Of a DNA stretch of 64,000 nt, positions 36,199 to 46,706 are shown piece by piece. The DNA lies in contig JAGAAI010000006.1 of NCBI GenBank assembly GCA_017615325.1, forward strand, positions 1 through 64,000, written 5' to 3'. Origin of the DNA: Clostridiales bacterium (GTDB lineage Bacteria > Bacillota > Clostridia > Saccharofermentanales > Saccharofermentanaceae). Every line of letters begins with the position of its first letter. Position 1 is the stretch's first letter. A program made the position numbers and the translations under genes. The notes under the pieces were generated by a model, which ran no database searches, had not been told where the DNA came from, and worked only from the letters and a program-made list of their open reading frames with translations.

Positions 36199-36584
36199 TC
36201 TTCTATCTCTTCTTCCTTATCTTCAGGGCCCCAGAAGGCCTCATCTTCAGCTTTGACCTGTTCAGCTGACCTTAACTTCCCTGCTTTCGCGTCTTCACTT
36301 AATTCCTGTATGGTCTTGATCGACTTAACAAGAACGAACATGACCACAACAAAGATAAAAAGGATCATGCTTTCGGAGATCACTGCAAAAAGGAGCGGGA
36401 TCTTCTTTGCAACGATAACGATCACAGAGATCAGTACCGTACCCGAAAAATATACGGCCGCTGAAGCGATAAGATATTTTTTGTATTTTGCGAGATCGCC
36501 CTTAAAAGGAGCGAGTATGGTATAGAGCAATGCGGCAAGAGATATGATGTTGAACGCCAGGACCAGGATCATAGACGGGTTCAT
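36195..36584 (-). CDS. Hypothetical three-helix membrane protein
   Basis: 129 residues with three predicted membrane helices (about 5-25, 38-58, 66-88) and a charged, Glu-rich cytoplasmic tail. I recognise no family. It overlaps coaE upstream and the sanA-like gene downstream by 4 bp each, so all three are translationally coupled. Confidence 0.75.
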   Translation of the reverse strand: MNPSMILVLAFNIISLAALLYTILAPFKGDLAKYKKYLIASAAVYFSGTVLISVIVIVAKKIPLLFAVISESMILFIFVVVMFVLVKSIKTIQELSEDAKAGKLRSAEQVKAEDEAFWGPEDKEEEIEE

Positions 36585-37186
36585 ACTCTTATACCTCTTT
36601 CGACAAGCTGGCTCTTAATGAGTTCGTCGACCATAGCGTAAGTCTCTTCTATAGTGCCCGAATTATCTATCACAAAATCTCCTAAGTCCGAATACTCATC
36701 ATCGGATAACTGCATGGCGATACGTCTCATGGCTTCATCCCGGGATAAGCCCCTGTCAAGAAGACGGCTGATCCTTGTGGAAATGTCACATGTTACGACC
36801 CAGACCTGATCGGATATATCGATGAATCGCTTTACCGGGATCGGAACATCCAAGATGAGACACTTGGTGTTCTTCTCTGTCTCTTCGGCGATGATCCTCT
36901 CCATCTCAACGAAAACATGCTTATGTACGATCGAAGACAGAAGATCCAGCTTCATCCTGTCGTGGAAGACAATGTCGGAAATGTATTTCCTGTTCATGGC
37001 ACCGTCGTCATCTATGGATTTGGGGCCAAACACCTCTGCAACTTCCGGGACCGCACTTCCGCCGGAAGCAGTAACCTGATTCGAGATCTTGTCTGCATCA
37101 AGGACTTTTAAGCCCTTATCTTCAAGATAGTTACTGACGGTCGACTTGCCGCTTCCGATACCACCTGTGACACCTACTATGAACAT
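36581..37186 (-). CDS. coaE: Dephospho-CoA kinase
   Basis: 201 residues. P-loop GVTGGIGSGKST at 5-16, LDADKISNQV, FHDRMKLDLLSSIVHK and LDVPI...VTCD, normal for CoaE, which phosphorylates dephospho-CoA in the last step of coenzyme A synthesis. It follows polA by 21 bp, a common clostridial neighbourhood. Confidence 0.95.
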   Translation of the reverse strand: MFIVGVTGGIGSGKSTVSNYLEDKGLKVLDADKISNQVTASGGSAVPEVAEVFGPKSIDDDGAMNRKYISDIVFHDRMKLDLLSSIVHKHVFVEMERIIAEETEKNTKCLILDVPIPVKRFIDISDQVWVVTCDISTRISRLLDRGLSRDEAMRRIAMQLSDDEYSDLGDFVIDNSGTIEETYAMVDELIKSQLVERGIRV

Positions 37187-37207
37187 CCTCTTTGTTCTCC
37201 TTTGTCC

Positions 37208-39940
37208 TTATTTTGCCTCGAGCCAGTCGTTTCCTATATGGACCTCTGCAACAAGAGGAACTTTCAGCGATGCCGCAGCTTCCATCTCTTCTTTCAAGAG
37301 CTTCGCACAATCATCAGCAATATCAGGCGAACACTCGATTATGAGTTCGTCGTGGACCTGCATTACGAGCTTAGCCTCGGGGAACTTCTCTTCCAAGGCC
37401 TTTGACACCCGGTTCATTGCGATCTTTATGATATCTGCAGCCGTTCCCTGGATAGGGGTGTTCATCGCGACCCTGAAACCGAAGTTCCTTACATTCCTGT
37501 TCTGGCTCTTAAGTTCAGTCAAGAACCTCTTGCGGCCGAACATGGTCTCGGCATAGCCCTTCTTCTCGCCTGATTCCTTAAGTTCATCAAGATACCGGGT
37601 GATGCCGGGGAACTGTTTTCCATACTGCTTAATGATCTCCGAAGCTTCAGCCATGCTGATCTTAAGGTCAGTTGCCAGTCCGTAATCAGAGATGCCGTAT
37701 ATGATACTGAAGTTAACAGTCTTAGCTGATGACCTCATCTTATGTGTAACTTCATCTTCATCAACGCCGAAGATCCTCATGGCTGTCATCTTGTGGATGT
37801 CTTCACCCTTAAGGAATGCATCGATCATGTATTCATCACCTGACAGTGCTGCCAGAAGCCTTAATTCGATCTGGGAATAGTCGGCATCGACAAGGACCTT
37901 GCCGGGAGCAGCAGTAAATGCGGCTCTTAACCTCGATCCCTCATCAGTCCTTACGGGAATGTTCTGAAGGTTAGGCTCCGTTGAAGACAGCCTTCCCGTA
38001 TTGGTCATGGCCTGGGTAAAGGTCGTATGTATCCTTCCGTCTTCTGCAATGAACCTCGCAAGACCGGATGCGTATGTTGAGTCGAGCTTGAAAAGCTCCC
38101 TGTAATCTATAATCGAATCGATGACCGGGCTGTATTTCCTTAAGCGGTTGAGCTCGTCGCTGTCTGTTGAATAGACGCCGGTCTTCCCTTTCTTGCCGTG
38201 AGGAAGATTGAGCTTATCCTCACCGAAAAGGACATCCGCCAGCTGCTTGGGTGATGATATATTGAACTCTTCGCCTGTTTCCTCATATATGGAATCACGG
38301 AGTTTATCCAGACGTTCCTGATACTCAGCATGCAAAGAATTAAGTATCTCAGAAGATACATGCATGCCGTTGCGCTCGATCTTATCGAGAGTAACTACAA
38401 GAGGGAACTCAACATCGTAGAGAAGCTTAACAAGATCCTCTTTAATTATCCTGTCCCTAAGGCAGAAATAGCATGCAAGATTGGAAAGCGTCTTTTGTGC
38501 AAGAGACTTTAATTCGCCCTGAAGGTTCTTATCCTCCAGATCTTCGAAAAGCGACATCTGTCCTTCCTTGGCAGAAAACTGTTCCCACTTGCAGGGGCGT
38601 CTCGCCGCAGATTCATATAGTCTTATAAAATCAGGCTTGCCCTCACAGAGGTTAAGAACGGAACCTGCTACATATGTATCGAAAACACTTTCAACCCCGG
38701 ACAAAGGACAGGTCAGTATTTTCGAGCGGTCCTTATACTCAAAACCTACAGGGATAAAGCCCTTGGCAAGATCAGTTGCCTCTGACAGCCTGTCAGGAGT
38801 CAGAAACAGGGTCTTTCCGCTGTTCCAGAGCACGAGAACACATATTTTCCGGTCCCCGTGAGATAAGAAGTCCAAGCCGACTGCACCATTTTCGGAGCCT
38901 GTCTCGGAATCGATAAGCCCTGCAACACAGTCAGCACTCAGATCATCTACAGCCTTTGTGTCAGGGTCAGCTGCAAGGAGTTCATCAAGTCTCGTAAAGA
39001 CAGCCTCAACAGAAGGATCTTCATCGGGAGCAGCCTGAAGAGCTGATTCGGACAAAGACATGGAATCAAGCTTTAATTTCTTGATAAGACTTCTTAGCGC
39101 AAGATTCGACAGGCGGTCAAAGAGGGCCTGCTTATCCTTTATCTCATCAAACCTGGTATCTTCAAGGCTCATATCGACCGGGGCGAACCTGTCGATGGTA
39201 ACGAGCTTCATGTTAAGAGCGAGCCGGTCTTCCGCCTGTTCGATATTGTTCCTTAAGGCATTAGACAATTCATCCTTATGTTCAACAACGCCGTCAACGC
39301 TGCCGTAATCTGCGATAAGTTTGAAGGCGGTCTTGGGGCCAACCTTGTCAACACCCTTGATGTTGTCGGAACTGTCGCCCATAAGGGCCTTAACATAAAT
39401 GAACCTGTCAGGGTCTATGCCATATTCATCAACGAAAAGCTCCTTGTTATAAAGAACTCTCGGAGGCTTACCCTTGCCTGACTGAGGAAGGATAACTGAA
39501 GTCTTGTCGGATATTAGCTGGAAGTCATCGTGGTCACCACTCAGGATGAATACATCGTCTCCCCTTTCTTCGCCAAGCCTTGAGAGAGTTCCGATAAGGT
39601 CGTCTGCTTCGTATCCTGCAAGTTCATAACGGGCGATGCCCATATGGTCCAGGAGTTCCTTGATAACGGGCATCTGAACTGCCATATCGTCAGGCATCCC
39701 GTGACGGTTAGCCTTGTATTCATCAGAGAGTTTATGCCTGAATGTAGGTTCTCTCCTGTCAAAGAGAACGCAGATCGAATCAGGCGCATATTCATCGGTA
39801 ACACTTAAGAGCGAATTGAAGAAACCGTTCACCGCCCCCGTCGGGGTTCCGTCAGGAGAAGTCATCGGAGCCCTCCCGATAACGGCATAATAAGCTCTGT
39901 TTACTATTGAGTTGCCGTCGACCAGAAGCAGTCTTCCCAT
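37208..39940 (-). CDS. polA: DNA polymerase I
   Basis: 910 residues. N-terminal 5'-3' exonuclease (LLVDGNSIVNRAYYA, YEADDLIGTL, LSGDHDDFQL), a central region that lacks clear DEDD acidic residues and so is likely an inactive 3'-5' exonuclease, and a C-terminal family A polymerase with DYSQIELRLLA, RSSAKTVNFSIIYG and MQVHDELIIE. It serves in repair and Okazaki fragment processing. Next to coaE. Confidence 0.97.
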   Translation of the reverse strand: MGRLLLVDGNSIVNRAYYAVIGRAPMTSPDGTPTGAVNGFFNSLLSVTDEYAPDSICVLFDRREPTFRHKLSDEYKANRHGMPDDMAVQMPVIKELLDHMGIARYELAGYEADDLIGTLSRLGEERGDDVFILSGDHDDFQLISDKTSVILPQSGKGKPPRVLYNKELFVDEYGIDPDRFIYVKALMGDSSDNIKGVDKVGPKTAFKLIADYGSVDGVVEHKDELSNALRNNIEQAEDRLALNMKLVTIDRFAPVDMSLEDTRFDEIKDKQALFDRLSNLALRSLIKKLKLDSMSLSESALQAAPDEDPSVEAVFTRLDELLAADPDTKAVDDLSADCVAGLIDSETGSENGAVGLDFLSHGDRKICVLVLWNSGKTLFLTPDRLSEATDLAKGFIPVGFEYKDRSKILTCPLSGVESVFDTYVAGSVLNLCEGKPDFIRLYESAARRPCKWEQFSAKEGQMSLFEDLEDKNLQGELKSLAQKTLSNLACYFCLRDRIIKEDLVKLLYDVEFPLVVTLDKIERNGMHVSSEILNSLHAEYQERLDKLRDSIYEETGEEFNISSPKQLADVLFGEDKLNLPHGKKGKTGVYSTDSDELNRLRKYSPVIDSIIDYRELFKLDSTYASGLARFIAEDGRIHTTFTQAMTNTGRLSSTEPNLQNIPVRTDEGSRLRAAFTAAPGKVLVDADYSQIELRLLAALSGDEYMIDAFLKGEDIHKMTAMRIFGVDEDEVTHKMRSSAKTVNFSIIYGISDYGLATDLKISMAEASEIIKQYGKQFPGITRYLDELKESGEKKGYAETMFGRKRFLTELKSQNRNVRNFGFRVAMNTPIQGTAADIIKIAMNRVSKALEEKFPEAKLVMQVHDELIIECSPDIADDCAKLLKEEMEAAASLKVPLVAEVHIGNDWLEAK

Positions 39941-39957
39941 CAGTTTAATCCCTCCTG

Positions 39958-42900
39958 TTATCTCTTTTGCTCATCTTCTTCGATCTGTCTTCTTCTGACC
40001 TCATGGGCAGTCGAGATCATGAGCTTGATCCTGTTGAGCTGGTTAGCCTCCGACGCACCCGGATCGTAGTCGATCGGGATGATATTGGATGTGGGATACT
40101 GGCGCCTCAGTTCCTTGATCATGCCCTTGCCCGTTACATGGTTAGGAAGACATGCGAAAGGCTGGGCACAGATTATGTTCGGTACACCGTCCTGAATGAG
40201 CTCGATCATCTCGGCTGTCAAAAACCACCCTTCACCGCAGAAGTTGCCGCAGCTTAAGACACTGGATGATTTCTTGGCAAGTTCCTCAATCCTCTCGGTC
40301 ATCATGAACTTACCGCCCGTCGTAGCGAAAGCCTTGTTGACGGGGTGCCTTAAAGTCTCAAGGAAATTGATTATCTGCTTGTTGATACGGGCACTCTTGC
40401 GGCTTCTTCCTAAGTTATCCGCAGCCCATATCGGGTTGTAGCAGCAATAGAGGAAGAAATCCAAAACACCGGGAAGAACGCCTTCACAGCCTTCCTGCTC
40501 GATAACGTCTATCGCGTTGTTGTTTGCGTCAGGCTGGAACTTGACCAGGATCTCTCCTACCAGACCAACCCTTGGCTTTCTCGGGATATCGAGCAGAGGG
40601 AGCTGATCGAACTTCTCGACTGCCAGCTTTACGAACTGCTTATACTTCTTTACAACAGGCGGGTTCTTAAGGTCAACTCCGATCGACTTAAGCACTCTGT
40701 CGATAGCTTTCTTCTCCTCTTCAGACCTCGTGTAATAGGAACCCGGCATGATGCGGTCGTATCTTTCGCTCAAGTCCTCATAACGGTCAGAAGGATTCAG
40801 CATCCTTCTGCCGATGATGTTGAAGTATGAATAGAGAGCATTGGCAGCACCGGGAACTGTCTCGTAAGGTCTGGTCCTTAAGAGCAAGGTCGTAAGCATA
40901 TCGCCCATCGCAAAAGATCTTACGGCATCAAGGATGAAAGGTATCGTTGGTGAGAAACCTTCATTCTTCTCGAACTGCTGGACAGAAAGAGCGATAACGG
41001 GGATCTGCGGGTAACCTGCTTCCTTCAAGGCCTTACGGAGGAAGGCAACATAGTTGGTGGCACGGCACCCTCCGCCCGTCTGGGTTATAGTGACCGTCGT
41101 GTTGTCAGGATCTATCTCGCCTCTTAAGATCGCATTCATCATCTGTCCGACGACGATGACCGTCGGGAAACATGCGTCGTTATTTACGAACTTAAGTCCG
41201 CACTCGATATCTTCCCTTGTCGCCTGCTTTAATACCTTGAGCTTATAACCTGCCTTATGGAAGGTTGCCTCGAGGAACTCAAAATCGATAGGCGCCATCT
41301 GGGGAGCCAGGATCGTATGGTTCTTTCGGTGGATCTTCTTGAACTCTTTGCGGTTCAGGACATACTTACCTGTATCTTCAGGGACCAGTACTGCCTTGGA
41401 AGGATCTGATTTTGCCTTGGAATCTCTCTCGTTCATGGCAACTACCAGGGATCTCATCCTGATCCTGGCTGCACCGAGGTTAGATACCTCATCTATCTTG
41501 AGCAGAGTATAAAGTTTGCCCGATGTCTCAAGGATCTCCTGGACCTGGTCTGAAGTAACGGCATCCAGACCGCATCCGAAGCTCGTAAGCTGTACTAGTT
41601 CCAATTCGGGATGTGAGATAACGAAAGCCGCAGCCTCGTAAAGTCTCGTGTGATACATCCACTGGTCGACGACTCTTATGGGTCTCTTGAGAACGCCCGG
41701 CTTGGCAACCGAGTCCTCAGTAAGAACAGCCAGACCCAATGCATTGATCATCTCGGGGATACCGTGGTTGATCTCAGGGTCGACATGGTAAGGACGGCCT
41801 GCAAGGACAACACCCTTAAGACCGCGCTTTTGCATCAGTTCAAGAGTCTTCCTGCCTTCCTTTGAGATGTCCTTCTTGTAGTTATGGTATTCCTTAGCGC
41901 CTTCCTCGCATGCAGCTCTTGCTTCCTCAAGCGTTACGTTGCAATAGGAGAAACACTTCACGAGGTTATTGGCTACGCTCTCGAGGTTATCAAGAGGCGT
42001 AAAAGGATTTAAGTATCTGATCTTCTTGTCGCGGAGGTTCTCAACGTTGTTCTTGATGACCTCGGGATAGGAACATACGATAGGGCAATTGTAGTGATTG
42101 TTGGAATTGCTGTTTTCGATCCCTTCGTAAGGAACATCGGGGTAGAAGATCGTATCTATTCCGCGGGCTATCAGGTTTTCGATATGACCGTGAACGAGCT
42201 TGGCGGGATAACAGACGCTCTCTGAAGGGATCGTCTCCATTCCCTTCTCGAAAAGGGCATGCGAAGATCTTGCCGATACAAGAACACGGAAGCCTAACTT
42301 AGTAAGAACAGTAAACCAGAAAGGATAGTTCTCATACTGGTTCAGGGCTCTGGGGATCCCGATAACACCTCTCGGAGCTTCCTCTTCCTTAAGCGGCTTA
42401 TAGTGACTGAAAGTTCTCTCATACTTGAACTTAAAGAGATTGGGAAGCCTGTCTTCCTCGTTCTTGACACGGGCTTCACCGGAAAGGACTATATCTTCTC
42501 CCCGTTCACACCTGTTGCCCGATACGAACTTCCTGCCGTTGGAGAAAGTCGCAACGGTAAGCCTGCAGTGATTTGTACAGCCCGGACACTGGGTATTCTC
42601 AGTCTCCATGGAGAATGCGTCGAGTTCTTCGGGACCCAGTACTGAAGATCTGTAATCTTCCTTCTCGGGAACCCTCTCCTTGGCTATAAGAGCTGCACCA
42701 AATGCACCCATGAGGCCAGCCACGTTGGGACGGATAACGTCTCTTCCCGATACAAGCTCAAAACATCTTAAGATGGCATCGTTAAGGAAAGTTCCTCCCT
42801 GTACGACGATATTCTTGCCGAGCTGCTCTGTGTCTCTTATCTTGATGACCTTATAAAGAGCATTACGGACGACGGAATAAGAAAGGCCAGCGGAGATATC

Positions 42901-44406
42901 TCCGACGGATGCTCCCTCCTTCTGGGCCTGCTTGACCTTGGAGTTCATGAAGACCGTACATCTGGTACCGAGATCTACAGGCTTGGTAGCAGCGAGGGCT
43001 TCTTTTGCAAACTGCTTTGAATCCATTCCCAGGGTCTGTGCGAATGTCTGGATAAAAGAACCGCAGCCTGAAGAACATGCTTCATTCAGCATGATCGAAT
43101 CTATGACGCCGTTCCTGATCCTCATGCACTTCATATCCTGACCGCCGATGTCGATGATGAAGTCAACGTTCGGACAGAAGAACTTGGCGGATTTAAAGTG
43201 AGCCATCGTCTCGATCTCACCGATATCAACGCCCAATGAAGCCTTGATGATGTTCTCGCCGTATCCCGTTACGCAGGAATTGACTATATAACAGTCATCA
43301 GGCATCTTCTCATAGATGTCCCTTAAGATCTTGACCGCGCTCATGACAGGGTTTCCCTTGTTGCCGGCATAGTAGGTATAGACAAGGTCGCCCTTCTCGT
43401 TGATGACTACGGCCTTGGTCGTAGTAGAACCTGCATCGACACCAAGATAAAGGGGCCCGGTCTGATCAGCAAGATCCAATACCGGGATCTTATCCTTCTC
43501 GTGTCTTATATCGAACTTGGCTTTATCCTCTTCATTCTTGAAGATCGGATCGATCCTTATGATGTCGGGAACAAATCCTTCCTTGTTCTTGAACTTCTCG
43601 AGGAGTTCTGACAGGATGACGCCATCATCATCGGGATCACAGCTTAAGGCTGCACCCAGGGCAACATATATCTGGGCATCCTCGGGCATCCAGAAAGACT
43701 TGGCCTTATCGGCAAGAGTTCTCTCGAATGCGTTGCGGAGCTCAGAATTGAAATACAAAGGACCGCCAAGGAAGGTAACGTTGCCCTTGATGGGACGTCC
43801 GCAGGCAAGTCCTGCTATCGTCTGGTTAACGACTGACTGGTAGATCGAAGCTGCCAGGTCTTCCTTGGCAGCACCCTCGTTGATAAGGGGCTGGAGGTCG
43901 CTCTTGGCGAACACACCGCAACGACTTGCGATGGTATATAAGGAACGGTAATCCTTGGCAAAGTTATTAAGGCCGTCAGCATCCGTCTGGAGGAGCGATG
44001 CCATCTGGTCGATAAAGGCACCCGTACCGCCGGCACAGGTGCCGTTCATCCTCTGTTCCAATACGGGATGCATGTATGTGATCTTGGCATCCTCACCGCC
44101 CAGCTCGATGATGACATCAGTCTCCGGGTGGTATTTACGGATAGCGCAAGTCTCGGCCATGACCTCCTGGGTGAACTTGAGTCCCAGCCAATTGGCTACT
44201 GAAAGCCCGCCGGAACCCGTGATAACGACAGACACCCTGATCCCGGGAAACTGTTCATTCAGCTCATCGAAAAGCTCGTTCAATAGGCCTGAGACATCCG
44301 AATGATGCCTTCTGTACTCACGATGTATGATATCGTCCCCGTCAAGGAGTACCACCTTGATCGTCGTAGATCCGATATCAAGTCCCATCCTGTATCTTAA
44401 ACTCAT
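39958..44406 (-). CDS. Giant 2-hydroxyacyl-CoA dehydratase activase-related protein
   Basis: 1482 residues in four parts: a first BadF/BadG/BcrA/BcrD ATPase domain (GLDIGSTTIKVVLLD; NGTCAGGTGAFIDQM), a second one (about 320-590, GVDAGSTTTKAV; EACSSGCGSFIQTF), a DUF2229 region starting with CPGCTNHC (about 610) and VIGIPRALNQYENYPF, and a C-terminal HgdB-like region. The two conserved Cys positions in the ATPase parts match the bridging [4Fe-4S] ligands of HgdC-type activators, which hydrolyse ATP to drive one electron to a dehydratase. Fused proteins of this size are widespread in anaerobes and their substrate is unknown. It overlaps the upstream gene by 4 bp. Confidence 0.93.
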   Translation of the reverse strand: MSLRYRMGLDIGSTTIKVVLLDGDDIIHREYRRHHSDVSGLLNELFDELNEQFPGIRVSVVITGSGGLSVANWLGLKFTQEVMAETCAIRKYHPETDVIIELGGEDAKITYMHPVLEQRMNGTCAGGTGAFIDQMASLLQTDADGLNNFAKDYRSLYTIASRCGVFAKSDLQPLINEGAAKEDLAASIYQSVVNQTIAGLACGRPIKGNVTFLGGPLYFNSELRNAFERTLADKAKSFWMPEDAQIYVALGAALSCDPDDDGVILSELLEKFKNKEGFVPDIIRIDPIFKNEEDKAKFDIRHEKDKIPVLDLADQTGPLYLGVDAGSTTTKAVVINEKGDLVYTYYAGNKGNPVMSAVKILRDIYEKMPDDCYIVNSCVTGYGENIIKASLGVDIGEIETMAHFKSAKFFCPNVDFIIDIGGQDMKCMRIRNGVIDSIMLNEACSSGCGSFIQTFAQTLGMDSKQFAKEALAATKPVDLGTRCTVFMNSKVKQAQKEGASVGDISAGLSYSVVRNALYKVIKIRDTEQLGKNIVVQGGTFLNDAILRCFELVSGRDVIRPNVAGLMGAFGAALIAKERVPEKEDYRSSVLGPEELDAFSMETENTQCPGCTNHCRLTVATFSNGRKFVSGNRCERGEDIVLSGEARVKNEEDRLPNLFKFKYERTFSHYKPLKEEEAPRGVIGIPRALNQYENYPFWFTVLTKLGFRVLVSARSSHALFEKGMETIPSESVCYPAKLVHGHIENLIARGIDTIFYPDVPYEGIENSNSNNHYNCPIVCSYPEVIKNNVENLRDKKIRYLNPFTPLDNLESVANNLVKCFSYCNVTLEEARAACEEGAKEYHNYKKDISKEGRKTLELMQKRGLKGVVLAGRPYHVDPEINHGIPEMINALGLAVLTEDSVAKPGVLKRPIRVVDQWMYHTRLYEAAAFVISHPELELVQLTSFGCGLDAVTSDQVQEILETSGKLYTLLKIDEVSNLGAARIRMRSLVVAMNERDSKAKSDPSKAVLVPEDTGKYVLNRKEFKKIHRKNHTILAPQMAPIDFEFLEATFHKAGYKLKVLKQATREDIECGLKFVNNDACFPTVIVVGQMMNAILRGEIDPDNTTVTITQTGGGCRATNYVAFLRKALKEAGYPQIPVIALSVQQFEKNEGFSPTIPFILDAVRSFAMGDMLTTLLLRTRPYETVPGAANALYSYFNIIGRRMLNPSDRYEDLSERYDRIMPGSYYTRSEEEKKAIDRVLKSIGVDLKNPPVVKKYKQFVKLAVEKFDQLPLLDIPRKPRVGLVGEILVKFQPDANNNAIDVIEQEGCEGVLPGVLDFFLYCCYNPIWAADNLGRSRKSARINKQIINFLETLRHPVNKAFATTGGKFMMTERIEELAKKSSSVLSCGNFCGEGWFLTAEMIELIQDGVPNIICAQPFACLPNHVTGKGMIKELRRQYPTSNIIPIDYDPGASEANQLNRIKLMISTAHEVRRRQIEEDEQKR

Positions 44407-45194
44407 TTCATCTCTCCTCCGTTATTCCGGGATTCGGGCTTTGCGACCGTGACCGGCGCTCCCTTAGGCTGGAGCTTGCTGTCCTTGACAACTACACCCT
44501 TCTTGTCGTCTTTGGCGGTCTTCCTGCGGGAAGGAGCCTTCTTCTTGACCTGGGGTATCTTACCGAAGACCTCTAGACTCTTCTTCTTAAGATCTTCTAC
44601 CCAGGCAGTCTGCTCCTTGCGCAGAGATTCCTTGAAATCGACATTATTCCCGGCAAGGATCTTTCTTGTATCTTCGGTCAGCGCGACTCTCAACAGTTCA
44701 TCGGGAATACCTTTATCAAGATCAAAAGGCTTGCCGAACCTGTCAAAAGACACCAGACCCAAGGATTCAAAGACCCTCTTAATATTTTCGTGATAGATCT
44801 CCTCGCTGCATCTGATGTGCAGCGTGAGCGAAAGCCCTGCAAAATTAAGATTTACATAGGGCAGATTGCGCGTATATATCAGATGAAGACATATCAGCTT
44901 CATATAAGACTCAAGGCTCATGCACTCGACATCACAGATAAAAGGAACCTGTCCTTCCTGTGCTATTGCCGATATATCGGATTTGTCGTTCTCAAAGCCG
45001 TTAGCCCAGAGAGAATAGAGTTCCCTGTATACTTCCATCTTGAATCTCTCAAAATCAGCAGTCAGGGGCTTAGCCAAAACGCGGTCGCCAAGATTAAACA
45101 CATACTGCATGTAAGACACCTCGAGGTGAGGCGGTACAGAGAAATATTTAATATAGGCCGCTATGTCACGGGCATTGAAAATGTATTTGCGCAT
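44403..45194 (-). CDS. Unknown protein coupled to the giant activase
   Basis: 263 residues, soluble, no signal peptide. Residues 1-200 are mixed helix/strand; there is no metal or nucleotide motif I can recognise. The C-terminal 60 residues are Lys-rich and low-complexity (KKKAPSRRKTAKDDKKG) as in nucleic-acid-binding or disordered tails. Its stop overlaps the start of the 1482-aa activase as ATGA, so the two are made together. I do not recognise the family and assign no function. Confidence 0.78.
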   Translation of the reverse strand: MRKYIFNARDIAAYIKYFSVPPHLEVSYMQYVFNLGDRVLAKPLTADFERFKMEVYRELYSLWANGFENDKSDISAIAQEGQVPFICDVECMSLESYMKLICLHLIYTRNLPYVNLNFAGLSLTLHIRCSEEIYHENIKRVFESLGLVSFDRFGKPFDLDKGIPDELLRVALTEDTRKILAGNNVDFKESLRKEQTAWVEDLKKKSLEVFGKIPQVKKKAPSRRKTAKDDKKGVVVKDSKLQPKGAPVTVAKPESRNNGGEMK

Positions 45195-45381
45195 ATTTTC
45201 TCCAAGGCGTGCTAATATGACTACCCAAAGATAATCCAGGTTAGATTATAACATTCATGTCTGCTATTTTCTTAATTAAATAAGAAAAACCGCAAATTAA
45301 CCATAACTTACGGGAAAGCTTGGGCCAATAAAGTGTACAATAGTTTCTGAAATGTTCAATAGAGAAAGAAGGACCGAGCAA

Positions 45382-46671
45382 ATGCTTAGTGACTACGAGA
45401 AGGAATTCTTAAAAAAGCTCATATCGATAAAGAGCGTCGGCGGAACTGCTGAACCCGGAGCGCCTTACGGGAAAGAACCCAGGGAAGCTCTGGATTATTT
45501 CCTTGACGAAGCCCGTAAGAGCGGATTCACGACAGGTGTCATCAATGACAAGGCCGGCTGGATAGAGACAGGATCCGGCAAGCTCTTGGGGATCGTATGC
45601 CATCTTGATGTAGTACCTGAAGGCATCGGCTGGAACACGGACCCCTTCTCCCTTAGCATAGAAGACGGAATAATGAGGGGGCGCGGGATCGTGGACGATA
45701 AAGGACCTGCGGCAGCTTCCTTTTTCGCTTTGAGAAGGCTTAAGGACGAAGGTCTCCTCCCCGATTGCAGGATAAGGCTGATATTGGGATGCGACGAGGA
45801 AAGATCCTGCAGCTGCGTTGAAGAATACGCTGCAAATTGCGAGATCCCTGATTTTGCGATCACGCCTGATGCCGAGTTCCCCGCCATCTTTGCCGAGAAA
45901 GGGATCCTTCATATAAAGATCGAAGGTTCGGACTGCGACCGGGCCTTATATGCCAAGGCGGGATCTGCAGCCAACATGGTTCCAGCTAAGGCTGTGATAA
46001 AGAATGATAAGGGCTTAAATATCGAAGCAGACGGTATCCCTGCCCATGCTTCAAGACCCGAACTCGGCAGGAATGCCATCTTCGAAGCTGTCAGGATAGT
46101 GCCTCCAGCCGATATTGAAAGATCCCTCCTTCTTAAATTTCTCGCAGATCAACTCCCGGATTTCGATCCCAAACTCTTTACAGGATGTTATGAAAAAGAT
46201 CTGTCCGGAGAAATAACCTGCAACCCTGCCATCCTGGATATAGAGAATGGTAACGAATCCCTGATCGCGGATATCAGGTATCCTGCTACTTATCCCGTAA
46301 CAAAGATAATCGACCACATAAGTTCAAACGCTTCAAAATACGGCCTTAAGCTCTCGGTAACAAACCACATGGAACCGATAATCAAGGACAGATCGGATCC
46401 CAGGCTGGCCGTTTTGACGGAAGTATGGATGGAAAACATGCACCTCTACGACGGCTTCAGAGAAGAATACAGGAAAGAATATTCTGAACCGATAGCGATC
46501 GGAGGAGGCACATACGCAAGGCATATACCCAACACTATCGCTTTCGGATTGCAGACTCCCTGGTCCGAAGACCAGTGCCATCAGGCAAATGAATCCAGGA
46601 GCATAAACGATCTTGAGACAGACATAAAGGTCTTATCTGAAGCAATAATGAAATTGGGGCAGTCGATCTGA
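45382..46671 (+). CDS. M20-family dipeptidase, PepV/Sapep-like
   Basis: 429 residues. Metal and catalytic motifs of M20: VCHLDVVPEG, GRGIVDDKGPAAAS, GCDEERSCSC (catalytic Glu and metal Glu), TPDAEFPAIFAEKG, and GGGTYARHIPN near the end. These enzymes cleave dipeptides with two Zn or Mn ions in the cytoplasm. ATG 45382 has GAAGGA 8 bases upstream; the ATG at 45352 has none. A terminator overlaps its stop codon. Confidence 0.93.
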   Translation: MLSDYEKEFLKKLISIKSVGGTAEPGAPYGKEPREALDYFLDEARKSGFTTGVINDKAGWIETGSGKLLGIVCHLDVVPEGIGWNTDPFSLSIEDGIMRGRGIVDDKGPAAASFFALRRLKDEGLLPDCRIRLILGCDEERSCSCVEEYAANCEIPDFAITPDAEFPAIFAEKGILHIKIEGSDCDRALYAKAGSAANMVPAKAVIKNDKGLNIEADGIPAHASRPELGRNAIFEAVRIVPPADIERSLLLKFLADQLPDFDPKLFTGCYEKDLSGEITCNPAILDIENGNESLIADIRYPATYPVTKIIDHISSNASKYGLKLSVTNHMEPIIKDRSDPRLAVLTEVWMENMHLYDGFREEYRKEYSEPIAIGGGTYARHIPNTIAFGLQTPWSEDQCHQANESRSINDLETDIKVLSEAIMKLGQSI

Positions 46672-46687
46672 CCGCCCCTTTCTTTTT
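46656..46687 (+). terminator. Terminator overlapping the stop codon of the M20 peptidase gene
   Basis: GGGGCAGTC and GACCGCCCC (46656-46678) form a stem with one A-C mismatch on the plus strand, and a complete 9-bp stem with a G-U pair on the minus strand. It is followed by TTTCTTTTT. The TGA stop at 46669-46671 lies inside the hairpin. Confidence 0.75.
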
Positions 46688-46706
46688 GATTTGATCTCAG
46701 GAGTAC

